The translations under genes and the position numbers were made by a program. The notes under the pieces were generated by a model, which had not been told where the DNA came from, searched no databases, and saw only the letters and a program-made list of their open reading frames with translations. 64,000 nucleotides of DNA from Thioclava marina (GTDB lineage Bacteria; Pseudomonadota; Alphaproteobacteria; Rhodobacterales; Rhodobacteraceae), in contig NZ_MPZS01000001.1 of assembly GCF_002020135.1 (NCBI RefSeq), positions 1,240,001 through 1,304,000 of the forward strand, read 5' to 3'. This document shows, one piece after another, positions 53,441 through 62,805 of the stretch. How positions within the stretch are numbered: the first letter of the stretch is position 1; each line of letters starts with the position of its first letter.

Positions 53441-53483
53441 CGGCGGGCAGCCTGCCTCCGGCGGGGATATTTGAAGCAATTGG
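53441..53483. repeat. intergenic repeat-family element (partial copy c)
   Basis: 'cggcgggcagcctgcctccggcggggatattt' before the cupin gene shares the 'ggggatattt' core and the neighbouring GC palindrome with the elements at 7041 and 20697. It is shorter and runs into the cupin ribosome site. Confidence 0.4.
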
Positions 53484-53495
53484 AAAGGAGACGCG

Positions 53496-53984
53496 ATGAG
53501 CGAAGACCGGTATCTGATCCGCGCGAATGAGATCGCGGCGATGGAAGGGCTCTCGAAGGCGCATTTCCTCAACCCGAACGCGCGGCGGATCAACAAGTCG
53601 CTCGGCGACGCGACCGGGCTGACGGGGATCGGGTTTCACATCATCGAGGTCGCGCCGGGCTGCGAGACGACTGAGTTTCATCGCCATTACCACGAGGACG
53701 AGGCGATCTTCGTGCTCGCGGGTCAGGCGACGGCGCGGATCGGGGAGACGAGGACGCAGATCGGGCCGGGCGATTTCATCGGCTACCGCGCGGGCGGAGA
53801 GGCGCACACGATCGAGAATACCGGAAGCGCGGTACTGCGGCTGATCGTGGTCGGGCAGCGCCTGCCGCATGACGTGGGCGACTACCCCGACAAGGGCAAG
53901 CGGATTTACCGCAACGCGGGCATGGCGTGGCAGCTGGTGGATATCAGCGCGGTGGAAGAGGTGACGGCGGGCGCGAAGCAATAA
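53496..53984 (+). CDS. cupin domain protein
   Basis: A 162-residue single-domain cupin. The two conserved motifs are visible: TEFHRHYHEDEAIFVLAGQA (three metal-ligand His/Glu candidates) and GPGDFIGYRAGGEAHTIENT. The start ATG follows GGAAAGGAG. Cupins of this size bind metal and act as small enzymes or sugar-binding proteins. No specific activity can be assigned. It stands alone between msrB and ychF, convergent with ychF at 14 bp. Confidence 0.87.
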   Translation: MSEDRYLIRANEIAAMEGLSKAHFLNPNARRINKSLGDATGLTGIGFHIIEVAPGCETTEFHRHYHEDEAIFVLAGQATARIGETRTQIGPGDFIGYRAGGEAHTIENTGSAVLRLIVVGQRLPHDVGDYPDKGKRIYRNAGMAWQLVDISAVEEVTAGAKQ

Positions 53985-53997
53985 GCGCCCGTCCGCG

Positions 53998-55095
53998 TCA
54001 CGCGTTGAACAGGAAGTGCAGGACGTCGCCGTCCTTGACCTCGTAGGTTTTGCCCTCGACGCGGAACTTGCCCGCTTCCTTCGCACCCGCCTCGCCCTTG
54101 TTCGCGACGTAATCGTCGAAAGCGATGGTCTCGGCACGGATGAAGCCACGCTCGAAGTCACCATGGATCACGCCTGCCGCCGCCGGGGCCAGCGTTCCCT
54201 TGCGGATCGTCCAGGCGCGGGCTTCTTTCGGGCCGACGGTGAAATAGGTCTGCAGGCCGAGAAGGTCGTAGCCCGCGCGGATCAGGCGGTCGAGACCAGC
54301 CTCTTCCAGCCCCATCTCTTCGAGGAACATCGAGGCTTCCTCGGCGTCGAGCTGCGAGATTTCCTCTTCGATCTTGGCCGAGATCACCACCGTGCCCGCG
54401 CCCTGCTCGGCCGCCATCTTGGCGACGGCTTCCGATTTCGCGTTGCCGGTGGAGGCAGAGCTTTCCTCGACATTGCAGACATAAAGGACAGGCTTCGCGG
54501 TCAGCAGTTGCAGCATGTTCCACGCTTTGCGGTCGTCATCGGAGACTTCTACGGTGCGCGCGGGGCGGCCCGCTTCAAGCGCCTCTTTCGCCTGCTCGAG
54601 AAGGCGCATTGCCTCTTTCGCTTCCTTGTCGCCGGATTTGACCTTGCGCGCGAGGTTCGCGATCCGCTTCTCGAGGCTTTCGAGATCGGCGATCATCAGC
54701 TCGGTCTCGATGGTCTCGGCATCGGCCACCGGATCGACCCGGCCTTCGACGTGCGTCACGTCGCCATCCTCGAAGCAGCGCAACACATGGGCGATGGCAT
54801 CGACCTCGCGGATATTGGCGAGGAACTGGTTGCCGAGGCCCTCGCCCTTGGACGCGCCTTTCACCAGACCCGCGATATCGACGAAGGTCATGCGGGTCGG
54901 GATGATCTCTTTGGAGCCCGCGATGGCGGCGAGCTGGTCGAGCCGTTCATCGGGCACGGCCACTTCGCCCACATTGGGCTCGATGGTGCAGAAGGGGAAA
55001 TTCGCCGCCTGCGCGGCCGCCGTCTTGGTCAGCGCGTTGAAGAGGGTCGATTTGCCCACATTCGGCAGACCCACGATACCCATCTTGAAACCCAT
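53998..55095 (-). CDS. ychF: redox-regulated ATPase YchF (OBG-like)
   Basis: From the ATG at 55095 (behind AGGAGGGCGAA) the product has 365 residues. The P-loop is GIVGLPNVGKSTLFNALTK (residues 4-22), with a NxxE-type G4 motif replaced as usual for ATP preference (YVCNVEES). A coiled coil (about 130-190) and the C-terminal TGS domain (about 280-360, FFTVGPKEARAWTIRKGTLA) are present. The N-terminal extension of the longer frame is unconvincing. It binds ATP and ribosomes and responds to oxidative stress. Confidence 0.96.
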   Translation of the reverse strand: MGFKMGIVGLPNVGKSTLFNALTKTAAAQAANFPFCTIEPNVGEVAVPDERLDQLAAIAGSKEIIPTRMTFVDIAGLVKGASKGEGLGNQFLANIREVDAIAHVLRCFEDGDVTHVEGRVDPVADAETIETELMIADLESLEKRIANLARKVKSGDKEAKEAMRLLEQAKEALEAGRPARTVEVSDDDRKAWNMLQLLTAKPVLYVCNVEESSASTGNAKSEAVAKMAAEQGAGTVVISAKIEEEISQLDAEEASMFLEEMGLEEAGLDRLIRAGYDLLGLQTYFTVGPKEARAWTIRKGTLAPAAAGVIHGDFERGFIRAETIAFDDYVANKGEAGAKEAGKFRVEGKTYEVKDGDVLHFLFNA

Positions 55096-55268
55096 TTCGC
55101 CCTCCTGATTGCGGCTTCGCGCTTCATAGGGACAAGGGCACGCCCGCGCAAGCCACGCTGCGCACCCGATCCGGGAGGCCACGGCGCGTCTGGGCAAGCT
55201 TTGCCGCGAGGCATTGATTTTCCCGCCTTCATCGCGCAAACCGCTTCGGGACCATCCGGAGGGACGCC

Positions 55269-56060
55269 ATGACTCGCATCGACGCCAAATTCGCCAGCCT
55301 CAAGGCCGAGGGCAAGAAAGCCTTCGTCTCCTATATCATGGCGGGCGACCCGGATCTGGGAACCTCGCTCGAGGTGATGAAGGGTCTGCCGGGTGCGGGC
55401 GTGGACATCATCGAACTGGGCGTACCTTTCACCGATCCGATGGCCGACGGCCCGACGATCCAGCTTGCGGGCCAGCGCGCGCTCGATGGCGGGCAGACCT
55501 TGCAGAAGACGCTCGACATGGCCGCCGAGTTCCGCAAGACCGACGACACGACGCCGATCGTGCTGATGGGCTATTACAATCCGATCTACAATCGCGGCGT
55601 GGACAAGTTCCTCGTGGACGCCAAGACCGCCGGGATCGACGGTCTGATCGTCGTGGACCTGCCGCCTGAAGAAGATGTGGAGCTGTGCATCCCCGCGCGC
55701 GATGCCGGGATCAACTTCATCCGTCTTGCGACGCCCACCACCGATGACAAGCGCCTGCCGAAGGTCCTGCAGAACACCTCCGGGTTCGTCTATTACGTCT
55801 CGGTCACGGGGATCACCGGAAGCCAGGCTGCACAGGCGACCGAGGTCGGCCCCGAGGTCGCGCGGATCAAGGCGCAGACCGATCTGCCGGTGATCGTGGG
55901 CTTCGGCATCAACACGCCCGAAGCCGCGAAGACCATCGCGAGCGTGGCGGATGGTTGCGTTGTCGGCTCGGCCATCGTGAAGGAAATCGCGGATGGCAAG
56001 CCGGTGGCAGAGGTGCTGGACTTCGTGTCTGGTCTCGCGGACGGCGCACATTCGGCCTGA
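55269..56060 (+). CDS. trpA: tryptophan synthase alpha subunit
   Basis: A 263-residue TIM-barrel enzyme that cleaves indole-3-glycerol phosphate to indole for TrpB. The catalytic Glu and Asp lie in [20 protein letters not shown]. The phosphate-binding end [20 protein letters not shown] and [10 protein letters not shown] complete the fold. The start follows CCGGAGGGACGCC. trpB and trpF are not in the window, so the trp genes are split, as is common in alphaproteobacteria. It is divergent from ychF. Confidence 0.96.
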   Translation: MTRIDAKFASLKAEGKKAFVSYIMAGDPDLGTSLEVMKGLPGAGVDIIELGVPFTDPMADGPTIQLAGQRALDGGQTLQKTLDMAAEFRKTDDTTPIVLMGYYNPIYNRGVDKFLVDAKTAGIDGLIVVDLPPEEDVELCIPARDAGINFIRLATPTTDDKRLPKVLQNTSGFVYYVSVTGITGSQAAQATEVGPEVARIKAQTDLPVIVGFGINTPEAAKTIASVADGCVVGSAIVKEIADGKPVAEVLDFVSGLADGAHSA

Positions 56061-56074
56061 GGCCTGACGCGCCG

Positions 56075-56096
56075 AAGCCCTGTCCTCAGGGCTTCA
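56075..56096. terminator. hairpin between trpA and the ABC permease gene
   Basis: gaagccctg / cagggcttc form a perfect 9-bp stem with loop tcct. It overlaps the last codons of the convergent permease gene. No U-run follows, so termination is probable but weak. Confidence 0.45.
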
Positions 56097-56880
56097 TGCG
56101 ATAGCCGGTGCGCAGCCAATACCAGCCCAGACCCAGCACCAGAACGAGCGCGGCGCAGATCACTGCGAGCCCGTGCCAGGGCGACGCATCGGACACGCCC
56201 AGAAAACCGAAACGCGCCATGTCGATCAGGTAGAAGACCGGGTTGTAATGGGTCAGGATCTGGAAAGCGGGCGGCAGCGCCTTGGCCGAATAGAAGGTGC
56301 CTGACAGGAACGACAGCGGCGTGATGATGAAATTGGTAATCGCCGCCATCTGGTCGAATTTGTCGGCGAAGACTGCGGCGAGGATCCCAAGGCCTCCAAG
56401 GAACGCCGCGCCAAGGATGACGGCGGCGAGCGCCCACATCGGATGCGCGATCCCCTGCCCCAGCACCACGAACAGCCCCAGCCAGATCACCACCGCCACG
56501 ATCAGCGCGCGCGCCACCGCCCCGGTCAGATAGCCCACCAAGATCTCCCACGGTGCAAGCGGCGGCATCAGCGTGTCGACGATATTGCCCTGAACCTTCG
56601 CGATGACGATCGAGCTGGAGGTATTGGCAAACGCGTTCTGGATCACCGTCATCATCAGGATGCCCGGCGCGATGAAATGCAGGAAATCCACGCCCATCAC
56701 ATCGGCGCGGTTGCGCCCGAAAGCCAATGCGAAGACGGTCAGGAACAGCCCTGCGGTGATCAGCGGCGCAAGCACCGTCTGCTGCCAGACAGCCAGAAAC
56801 CGGCGGATTTCGCGCCAGCCCAGCATCCGCAGACCCATCCAGTTCACTGCGCCGAAGCGGCGCACGCCCATCTCATACAT
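56086..56880 (-). CDS. ABC-2 type transporter permease
   Basis: From the ATG at 56880 (MYEMGVRRFGAVNWMGLRML), six bases after GGGGAG, the product has 264 residues with six hydrophobic helices. The core FLSGTFYSAKALPPAFQILT followed by HYNPVFYLIDMARFG is the classic ABC-2 export signature. The upstream open frame of over 250 residues is a shadow of gcrA and is rejected. No ATPase gene is adjacent, so its partner lies elsewhere. The family exports polysaccharides, lipids, drugs or haem-related compounds. Confidence 0.88.
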   Translation of the reverse strand: MYEMGVRRFGAVNWMGLRMLGWREIRRFLAVWQQTVLAPLITAGLFLTVFALAFGRNRADVMGVDFLHFIAPGILMMTVIQNAFANTSSSIVIAKVQGNIVDTLMPPLAPWEILVGYLTGAVARALIVAVVIWLGLFVVLGQGIAHPMWALAAVILGAAFLGGLGILAAVFADKFDQMAAITNFIITPLSFLSGTFYSAKALPPAFQILTHYNPVFYLIDMARFGFLGVSDASPWHGLAVICAALVLVLGLGWYWLRTGYRMKP

Positions 56881-57099
56881 CGTCATCTCCCCAATCTTCC
56901 CGCCCCTACCACCGCACGGGCGCGAGCTCAACGCCGCCAGCGCACAAGGGGTTTCATCTTCGGGCAGAGGCAGTGTGCCGCGCGCACCAACCCTTGAAAT
57001 GCAAGGGCTGCGATTGTATCTGTGCGCTCTCCCGTTAGAATGCGGGTCGATCGAGGGTGCCTGCCGCACCTGGTGGCAGGAAACAAGGAAAGGATGCCC

Positions 57100-57696
57100 A
57101 TGTCCTGGACCGATGAACGCGTCGAGTTGCTCAAGAAGATGTGGACCGAAGGCCAATCGGCCAGCCAGATCGCGAAGGAGCTCGGCGGCGTCACGCGCAA
57201 TGCGGTGATCGGCAAGGTGCACCGCCTTGGCCTTTCGAACCGTGCCGGCGGCGCGGCCGAACCCGCGAAGCCCGAACCCAAGGCGAAGCCCGAGAAAGTC
57301 GAGGCAAAGGCCGAAAAGCCCGCAGTCCAGCCCGCGGCCGAAGCTCCCGAGCCCAAACCGGCCGCGAAACCTGCGGCACCCGTTCAGGCCGCGGCTCCGG
57401 TCACGACGCCCGCGCGCAAGGCGATCATCCCCGCCGGTCAACCGCTGCCGCCTCAGCCCTCGGCCAACGAGATCGACCCCGCCGCGCTCGCGAAGGTCGG
57501 CGAGATCGAAAAACATTCGAAGAAGCTGAGCCTGATGGAGCTGACCGAGCGCACCTGCAAATGGCCGATCGGCGACCCGGCGACCGAGGATTTCTGGTTC
57601 TGCGGCCTGCCGAGCCAGGCAGGCAAGCCCTATTGCGAGGCCCATGTCGGCGTCGCCTTCCAGCCGATGAGCGCGCGCCGCGACCGTCGCCGCTGA
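57100..57696 (+). CDS. gcrA: GcrA family cell-cycle regulator
   Basis: A 198-residue protein. The N-terminal helix-turn-helix (MSWTDERVELLKKMWTEGQS then ASQIAKELGGVTRNAVIGKV) is the GcrA DNA-binding domain that reads methylated GANTC sites. It is followed by HRLGLSNR. The middle is Ala/Lys/Pro-rich and disordered. The C-terminal RNA-polymerase sigma-binding domain includes LTERTCKWPIGDPATEDFWF and YCEAHVGVAF, which carry three Cys and a His. I start at 57100 because AAGGAAAGG is best spaced for it. It activates division and replication genes together with CcrM methylation. Confidence 0.95.
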   Translation: MSWTDERVELLKKMWTEGQSASQIAKELGGVTRNAVIGKVHRLGLSNRAGGAAEPAKPEPKAKPEKVEAKAEKPAVQPAAEAPEPKPAAKPAAPVQAAAPVTTPARKAIIPAGQPLPPQPSANEIDPAALAKVGEIEKHSKKLSLMELTERTCKWPIGDPATEDFWFCGLPSQAGKPYCEAHVGVAFQPMSARRDRRR

Positions 57697-57721
57697 GACT
57701 TGCTGAAAGGCGGAAATGACA

Positions 57722-57743
57722 AAGGGCGCCCTCGGGCGCCCTT
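57722..57743 (+). terminator. terminator of gcrA
   Basis: aagggcgcc / ggcgccctt form a perfect 9-bp stem with a 4-base loop, followed by cgtgttttc, 26 bp after the gcrA stop. It may also serve the convergent porin gene. Confidence 0.8.
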
Positions 57744-57767
57744 CGTGTTTTCTGGCAGCCTCATACC

Positions 57768-59039
57768 TCAGAACCGGCGGGTCCAACCGATCGAGGCGGA
57801 GAACTGCTTCATCTCCAGTTCGACCTCGCTGCCTTCCGGGTAGAGGAAGGACGGTCCCTTGACCTTGTGCGGCAGCACGTAGTTCACGGCGAAATCGAGC
57901 GTGTCGTTGTCGTTGAGCTTCTTCGCGCCACCGAAGCTGATGTGATGTTCCACAACGCCCGGAGCGAGCACACCAAGAACGACATCTTCAGGCCCGATCG
58001 GGTTGGTCGCATGGGCATAGCCGAAGCGCCAGGTCATGTCGGGGCTCTGCTGCCATTCCGCGCCGATGCGGAGCACATCCACATCATCCCAGCCGAAGCC
58101 CGCACCGCCCGGAGCCCCGAAGGGGAGCGCCGTATTCGGATTGCCCACCGCGCCGATCGCGCTGTAGAAAATCTTCTGGTAGTCGAGCATCACCGTCAGG
58201 TCGCGGCGCGGCTTGAACGCCACACCCGCAGTGACCGATGCGGGAATATCGAACGACCCGTTGCCCTCGAAGAGGCCCGCATATTTGTCGAATTTCGACA
58301 TCTTGAAGCGGGTCTGGCCCGACAGGCCGATCGTGACCTGCGGATTGATCTCGTATTTGATACCGGCGCGCAGGCCGATACCGGTCGAGAAATCATAGCC
58401 GTTGCCGGTGAGCTTGCCCGGCGTCGCGGTGTAGCCTTCCTGATCGAACATGTTCAGACCGCGCGCCGCGAAGCGCTGGACGGCGATGGTCGGGGCGATA
58501 CCCCAGCTGAGATTGCCGTCCTTGCGGCCGTAACCCACCGAGGCGAAAAGCTGCATCAGATCCACGCCGGCCTTGCCCGCGCAGAAGATGCCATAACCGC
58601 CACCTTCGCCACAGTTGGGATTGACGACGGCCGGATAGCTCGTGTTCATGCCCCCGTTGCCATAGACCATGACGTTGAGCGCCCCGCCATTCGCGAGCGG
58701 ACGGTTATAGCCGAAATTGGGGATCGGAAACCATTCATGGCCCGACTCGACCTTGCCCTCGGGAAGCGGCGGCGCCCCGGTTGCGGTGAAGCCGCGCCGC
58801 GGAGAGAACGCCTCGACACCAAAGGTCAGCTGATGACCGATATCGGCGATGTTCGCGGGGTTGATCGCCGCCGACATGGGGTCGACCGAATAGGCGACGC
58901 CGGCACCGCCGACGCCTCGTTGCGCAGGCCCGTAGGCGAGCGCGAAATATCCCTCGGTCGCGCTTGCAATCCCCGGCGCTCCAAGTGCCAGGCAAAACGC
59001 AGCCGTTCCCGCAAAGCGGGTTAGGTTCTGATTCTTCAT
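57768..59039 (-). CDS. outer-membrane FadL/OmpP1/TodX-type transporter
   Basis: A 423-residue outer-membrane beta-barrel. The signal peptide [20 protein letters not shown] is cleaved near ASATEG. The block [20 protein letters not shown] is the N-terminal hatch motif (G-x-A-x-A-x-D-x-S-x-x-x-x-N-P-A) of FadL. Barrel strands alternate to the C-terminal aromatic residue (SIGWTRRF). It takes long-chain fatty acids or other hydrophobic compounds across the outer membrane. The start is preceded by GGGAGGAAAGTA. Confidence 0.92.
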   Translation of the reverse strand: MKNQNLTRFAGTAAFCLALGAPGIASATEGYFALAYGPAQRGVGGAGVAYSVDPMSAAINPANIADIGHQLTFGVEAFSPRRGFTATGAPPLPEGKVESGHEWFPIPNFGYNRPLANGGALNVMVYGNGGMNTSYPAVVNPNCGEGGGYGIFCAGKAGVDLMQLFASVGYGRKDGNLSWGIAPTIAVQRFAARGLNMFDQEGYTATPGKLTGNGYDFSTGIGLRAGIKYEINPQVTIGLSGQTRFKMSKFDKYAGLFEGNGSFDIPASVTAGVAFKPRRDLTVMLDYQKIFYSAIGAVGNPNTALPFGAPGGAGFGWDDVDVLRIGAEWQQSPDMTWRFGYAHATNPIGPEDVVLGVLAPGVVEHHISFGGAKKLNDNDTLDFAVNYVLPHKVKGPSFLYPEGSEVELEMKQFSASIGWTRRF

Positions 59040-59236
59040 TACTTTCCTCCCTGGAGGCCGACATCCCTTGCACCTGCGGGATCTCCCTTCCCGAAGCTGC
59101 GCCGACCGAGCCGTGCATAGACGGCTTCAGATATTCAACTTTAATTATGCGTAATCTTGCAAGCCTTTTTTCGGCGCGCCCCGAGATTTGCCGATGCAGG
59201 CTTTTCGTGGCCATCCGCGCAAGCTATATCGCGTCA

Positions 59237-60622
59237 ATGAGCACGAACCCTCCGAACCTGCGCCCCGACCTGGCGCCCCGCGCCCGCATCACCGATGCCC
59301 CCCGTCCCGGACAGCCGGTGATCGGGATGGTTTCGCTTGGCTGCCCGAAAGCGCTTGTCGACAGCGAACGCATCCTGACGCGGCTGCGCGCCGAGGGCTA
59401 CGCGATCTCGGCGGATTACGCAGGCGCGGATGCGGTGATCGTCAACACCTGTGGCTTTCTCGACAGCGCCAAAGCCGAGAGCCTCGAAGCGATCGGCGAG
59501 GCACTGAAGGAAAACGGCCGCGTCATCGTGACCGGCTGTCTCGGCGCCGAGCCCGACTACATCACTGGCGCGCACCCCTCGGTGCTGGCAGTGACGGGCC
59601 CGCATCAATATGAACAGGTGCTTGATGCCGTGCATGGCGCGGTGCCGCCCGATCCCGATCCGTTTGTCGATCTGCTGCCGGCGGCAGGAGTGAAATTGAC
59701 CCCGCGCCATTACAGCTATCTGAAGATTTCCGAGGGCTGCAATCACCACTGCAAGTTCTGCATCATCCCCGACATGCGCGGGCGCCTTGTCAGTCGCCCC
59801 GCCCATGCGGTCGTGCGCGAGGCCGAGAAGCTCGTCGACGCGGGCGTGCGAGAATTGCTGGTGATCTCTCAGGACACCTCGGCCTATGGCGTCGATCTCA
59901 AACATGCGGAAGAGCGCGGCCACCGCGCCCACATCACAGATCTTGCACGCGACCTCGGATCGCTTGGCGCGTGGGTGCGGCTGCATTACGTCTATCCCTA
60001 CCCCCATGTGCGCAACCTGATCCCGCTGATGGCGGAAGCGCATGAGAACGGCGGCGGCGTGCTGCCCTATCTGGACATCCCCTTCCAGCACGCGCACCCC
60101 GACACGCTCAAGCGCATGGCACGACCCGCCGCCAGTGCGAAGACCCTCGACGAGATCGCGGCATGGCGTGCGACGTGCCCCGACATCACGCTGCGCTCGA
60201 CTTTCATCGTCGGCTATCCCGGCGAGACCGAGGACGAGTTCCAATATCTGCTCGACTGGATGGACGAGGCGCAGCTCGATCGCGTCGGCTGCTTCCAGTA
60301 TGAAAATGTCGAGGGCGCGCGCTCGAACGCGCTGCCCGATCATGTGCCCGATGAGGTGAAGCAGGACCGCTGGGATCGCTTCATGCAGAAGGCGCAGGCG
60401 ATCTCCGAGGCGAAACTGCAAGCCAAGGTCGGCACCATCCAGCAGGTGATCGTGGATGAGATCGACGAGGAAGGCGCGACCTGCCGCACCAAGGCGGACG
60501 CGCCCGAGATCGACGGCAATCTCTTCATAGACGAAGGGTTCGAGGCCCTCTCGCCCGGTGATATCGTGACGGTCGAGGTCGACGAGGCCTCGGAATACGA
60601 TCTCTGGGGGAGGCTCGTTTGA
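59237..60622 (+). CDS. rimO: ribosomal protein S12 methylthiotransferase RimO
   Basis: A 461-residue enzyme starting [20 protein letters not shown]. The N-terminal cluster cysteines are in [27 protein letters not shown] and TGCLGA. The radical SAM motif CxxxCxxC is in [18 protein letters not shown]. The PDMRGR instead of PYTRG and the SLGCPKA start distinguish RimO from MiaB. A TRAM domain closes the protein. It adds a methylthio group to an Asp of ribosomal protein S12. It is coupled to the CAP gene by TTGA overlap. Confidence 0.96.
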   Translation: MSTNPPNLRPDLAPRARITDAPRPGQPVIGMVSLGCPKALVDSERILTRLRAEGYAISADYAGADAVIVNTCGFLDSAKAESLEAIGEALKENGRVIVTGCLGAEPDYITGAHPSVLAVTGPHQYEQVLDAVHGAVPPDPDPFVDLLPAAGVKLTPRHYSYLKISEGCNHHCKFCIIPDMRGRLVSRPAHAVVREAEKLVDAGVRELLVISQDTSAYGVDLKHAEERGHRAHITDLARDLGSLGAWVRLHYVYPYPHVRNLIPLMAEAHENGGGVLPYLDIPFQHAHPDTLKRMARPAASAKTLDEIAAWRATCPDITLRSTFIVGYPGETEDEFQYLLDWMDEAQLDRVGCFQYENVEGARSNALPDHVPDEVKQDRWDRFMQKAQAISEAKLQAKVGTIQQVIVDEIDEEGATCRTKADAPEIDGNLFIDEGFEALSPGDIVTVEVDEASEYDLWGRLV

Positions 60623-61098
60623 TCCGCATTCTCGCCGCGCTGACGTTCCTGTTGCCCGCCGCCATCCTGCCCGCTTCGGCACAGGCCAATGGCTGCTATA
60701 TCAATGACGGGCTGGGCTGGGTGATCGCGAAAGCGACCTCGCAGCAGCGGCAGGTCAACGGGCTCGGGCCGGTCGAGATGGACCCACGCCTCATCCTCAC
60801 GGCCGAGGCGCAGGCCTGCGACATGGCGCAGAAGGGCTTTTTCGATCACACGGGCTCGGACGGCTCGACGGTGATGATCCGGGCCAAGCGCGAAGGCTAT
60901 CGCGCCTGCCTGATCGCCGAGAATATCGCGATGGGGCAGCGCAACCCGCGCGTGACGTTCGATGACTGGATGAAATCGCCCGGCCATCGTCGCAATATCC
61001 TGCTCAAGGACGTGACCCAGATCGGTGTCGCGGTCGTGCCCAAGCGCGGCGGCAACGGGCCGTGGTATGTGATGGTGCTGGCGCGTCCCTGCGACTGA
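60619..61098 (+). CDS. secreted CAP/SCP-domain protein
   Basis: A 159-residue protein with a TTG start that overlaps the rimO stop. The signal peptide is of the form [20 protein letters not shown], cleaved near AQAN. The CAP domain shows [20 protein letters not shown] (HTGxDGS), [11 protein letters not shown] and [15 protein letters not shown], the standard bacterial pattern (cysteine-rich secretory protein family). The function of bacterial CAP proteins is not settled. It is probably in the periplasm or secreted. Four Cys residues could make two disulfides. Confidence 0.9.
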   Translation: MIRILAALTFLLPAAILPASAQANGCYINDGLGWVIAKATSQQRQVNGLGPVEMDPRLILTAEAQACDMAQKGFFDHTGSDGSTVMIRAKREGYRACLIAENIAMGQRNPRVTFDDWMKSPGHRRNILLKDVTQIGVAVVPKRGGNGPWYVMVLARPCD

Positions 61099-61111
61099 GT
61101 CGCATGTCGCC

Positions 61112-61873
61112 TCAGGTCAGCCCCTCGGTGTCGATATGCACCACCGCCCCGCAATGCTTGCAGTGGATCGCGTCGGCATCATGCAGGCTCAGCCCGCATT
61201 TCTTGCACTCATAGCGCACTTTCGAGGGCCGGAAGAGCACCTGCGCGAGCCGCAAGAACAGCGTCACTCCGAAGATCATGATCGCGACCGAGATCATCCG
61301 GCCCCATTCGCCTTTCGGCGTGATATCCCCGAAACCCGTAGTGGTCAGCGTGGTCACGGTGAAATAGAGCGCATCGGCATAGTTGTTGATCTGAGGATTG
61401 ATCCGCACCTGCGTCGCATAGATCAGCCCCGTCATCACGAAGAGGAACACGCCGAGATTGATCCCCGCGATCACCACGTCCTCGTGGCGGCGGAAGAAGG
61501 CAAAGTCGCGCCGCATCCGCGCCAGCAGCTGATAGGTGCGCAACAGCCGCAAGGTGCGCAGGATCCGCAGGAAGCCCAGTCCTTCGCCGGTGATCGGCGC
61601 CAGGAAGGAAATGATCGCGATGATGTCGGCCCAGGTCGCGGGACGCGCCCAGAAGCGGAACTTCTCGTCCGAGATGGCGTAGCGCGCGGCGAAATCGGTG
61701 ACGATCACCACACCGATCAGCGCATCGACAACCTCGATCCAGATCGTGTGCTGGAAAAAGGACGTGATGATCACGAAAGCAATCGTCACGAGGTCGAAGA
61801 TCAGCAGCCCGTATCGAAACGCATGCGCGCGCGGCGTGTCGGCTTCGTAGAGATGGTGCAGGCGCTTGATCAT
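61112..61873 (-). CDS. voltage-gated-like K+ channel with C-terminal zinc ribbon
   Basis: From ATG 61873 the product has 253 residues. Helices S1-S4 lie in residues about 20-130, with an Arg-rich S4 (RILRTLRLLRTYQLLARMRR). The selectivity filter is TVTTLTTTGFGDITP, the potassium signature. S5 and S6 flank it. After the pore a short linker (RLAQVLFRPSKVRYE) leads to a zinc ribbon with CxxC pairs CKKCG and CKHCG. This tail is unusual compared with classical Kv-type channels and could act as a redox or metal sensor. The start follows TTGGGGAATTTCG. Confidence 0.9.
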   Translation of the reverse strand: MIKRLHHLYEADTPRAHAFRYGLLIFDLVTIAFVIITSFFQHTIWIEVVDALIGVVIVTDFAARYAISDEKFRFWARPATWADIIAIISFLAPITGEGLGFLRILRTLRLLRTYQLLARMRRDFAFFRRHEDVVIAGINLGVFLFVMTGLIYATQVRINPQINNYADALYFTVTTLTTTGFGDITPKGEWGRMISVAIMIFGVTLFLRLAQVLFRPSKVRYECKKCGLSLHDADAIHCKHCGAVVHIDTEGLT

Positions 61874-61933
61874 CGAAATTCCCCAAGTCTTGCTCAGGGA
61901 TACAGGCTTTCGTCTGGCTGTCAAAGTATGCAA

Positions 61934-61961
61934 GAAGCGGCTCCCTTGCGGGGGCCGCCTC
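61934..61961 (-). terminator. hairpin after the first repeat-protein gene
   Basis: gaagcggctccc (34-45) and gggggccgcctc (50-61) form a 12-bp stem with two imperfect pairs and a 4-base loop. It lies 34 bp past the stop of the 61995 gene on the minus strand. Only a weak U-run (cttcttgc) follows. Confidence 0.5.
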
Positions 61962-61994
61962 TGCATGGGTCGGACATGGATAAGATCGCGGATC

Positions 61995-62549
61995 TCACTT
62001 CACCACGACGGGGACGAAAGTCAGTCGACCACCCGGCGCGGAGCTGCCTTGCGCGGCTACCAGCTTCGCGGTCTCGTAATCATCGTGGCGCACCGCTTGC
62101 GCGATCTGTTCGAGCTGTACGACCGTATAGGCCTCAGGGTTCAGCCCCAGCTCGGCTGCGAGCTGCGCCTTGCCCTGATTGGTCGCACCGACACCCGGAC
62201 CGCCCGGCAGGCGGTCTTCATGGCTGCGATAGTAAGTGACCGTGCTCGGATCCCCTTTGCGTGCGGCTTGCAGCATGTTTTGCAGCTCCGCCACGGTGTA
62301 TTTCGTCGGGTCGACATTGTGCAGCCCCGGGAACGTTTGAAGTTCGGCCGCGATCTGGGTCTTGCCCTGGTTCGTTGCCCCGGGCGCCATCGGACCTGAA
62401 GCGGGCGAGCTCACCGACATCGGAGCGGCAATCACGCCCTGACCGGAGTCATGGGTAGAGTAAGAAAAACCAGCGGCCGAAGCGATCCCGGAGGAACCGG
62501 CGACCAAGGTGGCAGCTGCGATGGCAGTGGTGAAAAGATTGCGGGTCAT
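61995..62549 (-). CDS. secreted two-repeat protein, unrecognised family (paralog 1)
   Basis: A 184-residue protein. Signal peptide MTRNLFTTAIAAATLVAGSS, cleaved near ASAAG. A short QGVIAAPM block is followed by two copies of a ~50-residue unit. Unit one: ATNQGKTQIAAELQTFPGLH, YTVAELQNMLQAARKGD, then HEDRLPGGPG. Unit two: ATNQGKAQLAAELGLNPEAY, TVVQLEQIAQAVRHDDYETA. Each unit predicts as two or three helices. The protein ends in a hydrophobic strand-like tail RLTFVPVVVK. I know no named family. Two paralogs lie in tandem upstream on the same strand. Confidence 0.8.
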   Translation of the reverse strand: MTRNLFTTAIAAATLVAGSSGIASAAGFSYSTHDSGQGVIAAPMSVSSPASGPMAPGATNQGKTQIAAELQTFPGLHNVDPTKYTVAELQNMLQAARKGDPSTVTYYRSHEDRLPGGPGVGATNQGKAQLAAELGLNPEAYTVVQLEQIAQAVRHDDYETAKLVAAQGSSAPGGRLTFVPVVVK

Positions 62550-62743
62550 GATGACCTCCTAACTCATCAAATAGTTTATCTGTCTGGCGCCGTTCGGGCG
62601 TCGATGAGGGTCATTTAAGTGTTCAATAGAGCGAGCAAAGGCCGTTAGGGACCTGAGGTCTGTTCGTCTCCGCGCATATTCCCCGGGAACCGGATTTTGC
62701 GTCGCACCAATCACATCCATTTGACTTCAAATCGAAAAAACCA

Positions 62744-62771
62744 AGACGGCCCTCCTGCTGGAGGGCCGTCT
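62744..62771 (-). terminator. terminator after paralog 2
   Basis: agacggccctc / gagggccgtct form a perfect 11-bp stem with a 6-base loop (ctgctg). The minus strand continues TGGTTTTTTCG. Strong Rho-independent terminator 35 bp past the 62806 stop. Confidence 0.9.
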
Positions 62772-62805
62772 CTCGCAACTGGAATGTGGTGCGATCAGTT
62801 CGTGA

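Noticed and set aside
56887-57786. 300-residue N-terminal extension of the ABC permease
   Set aside because: It is antisense to gcrA, has no membrane helices, and the true start has a ribosome site.
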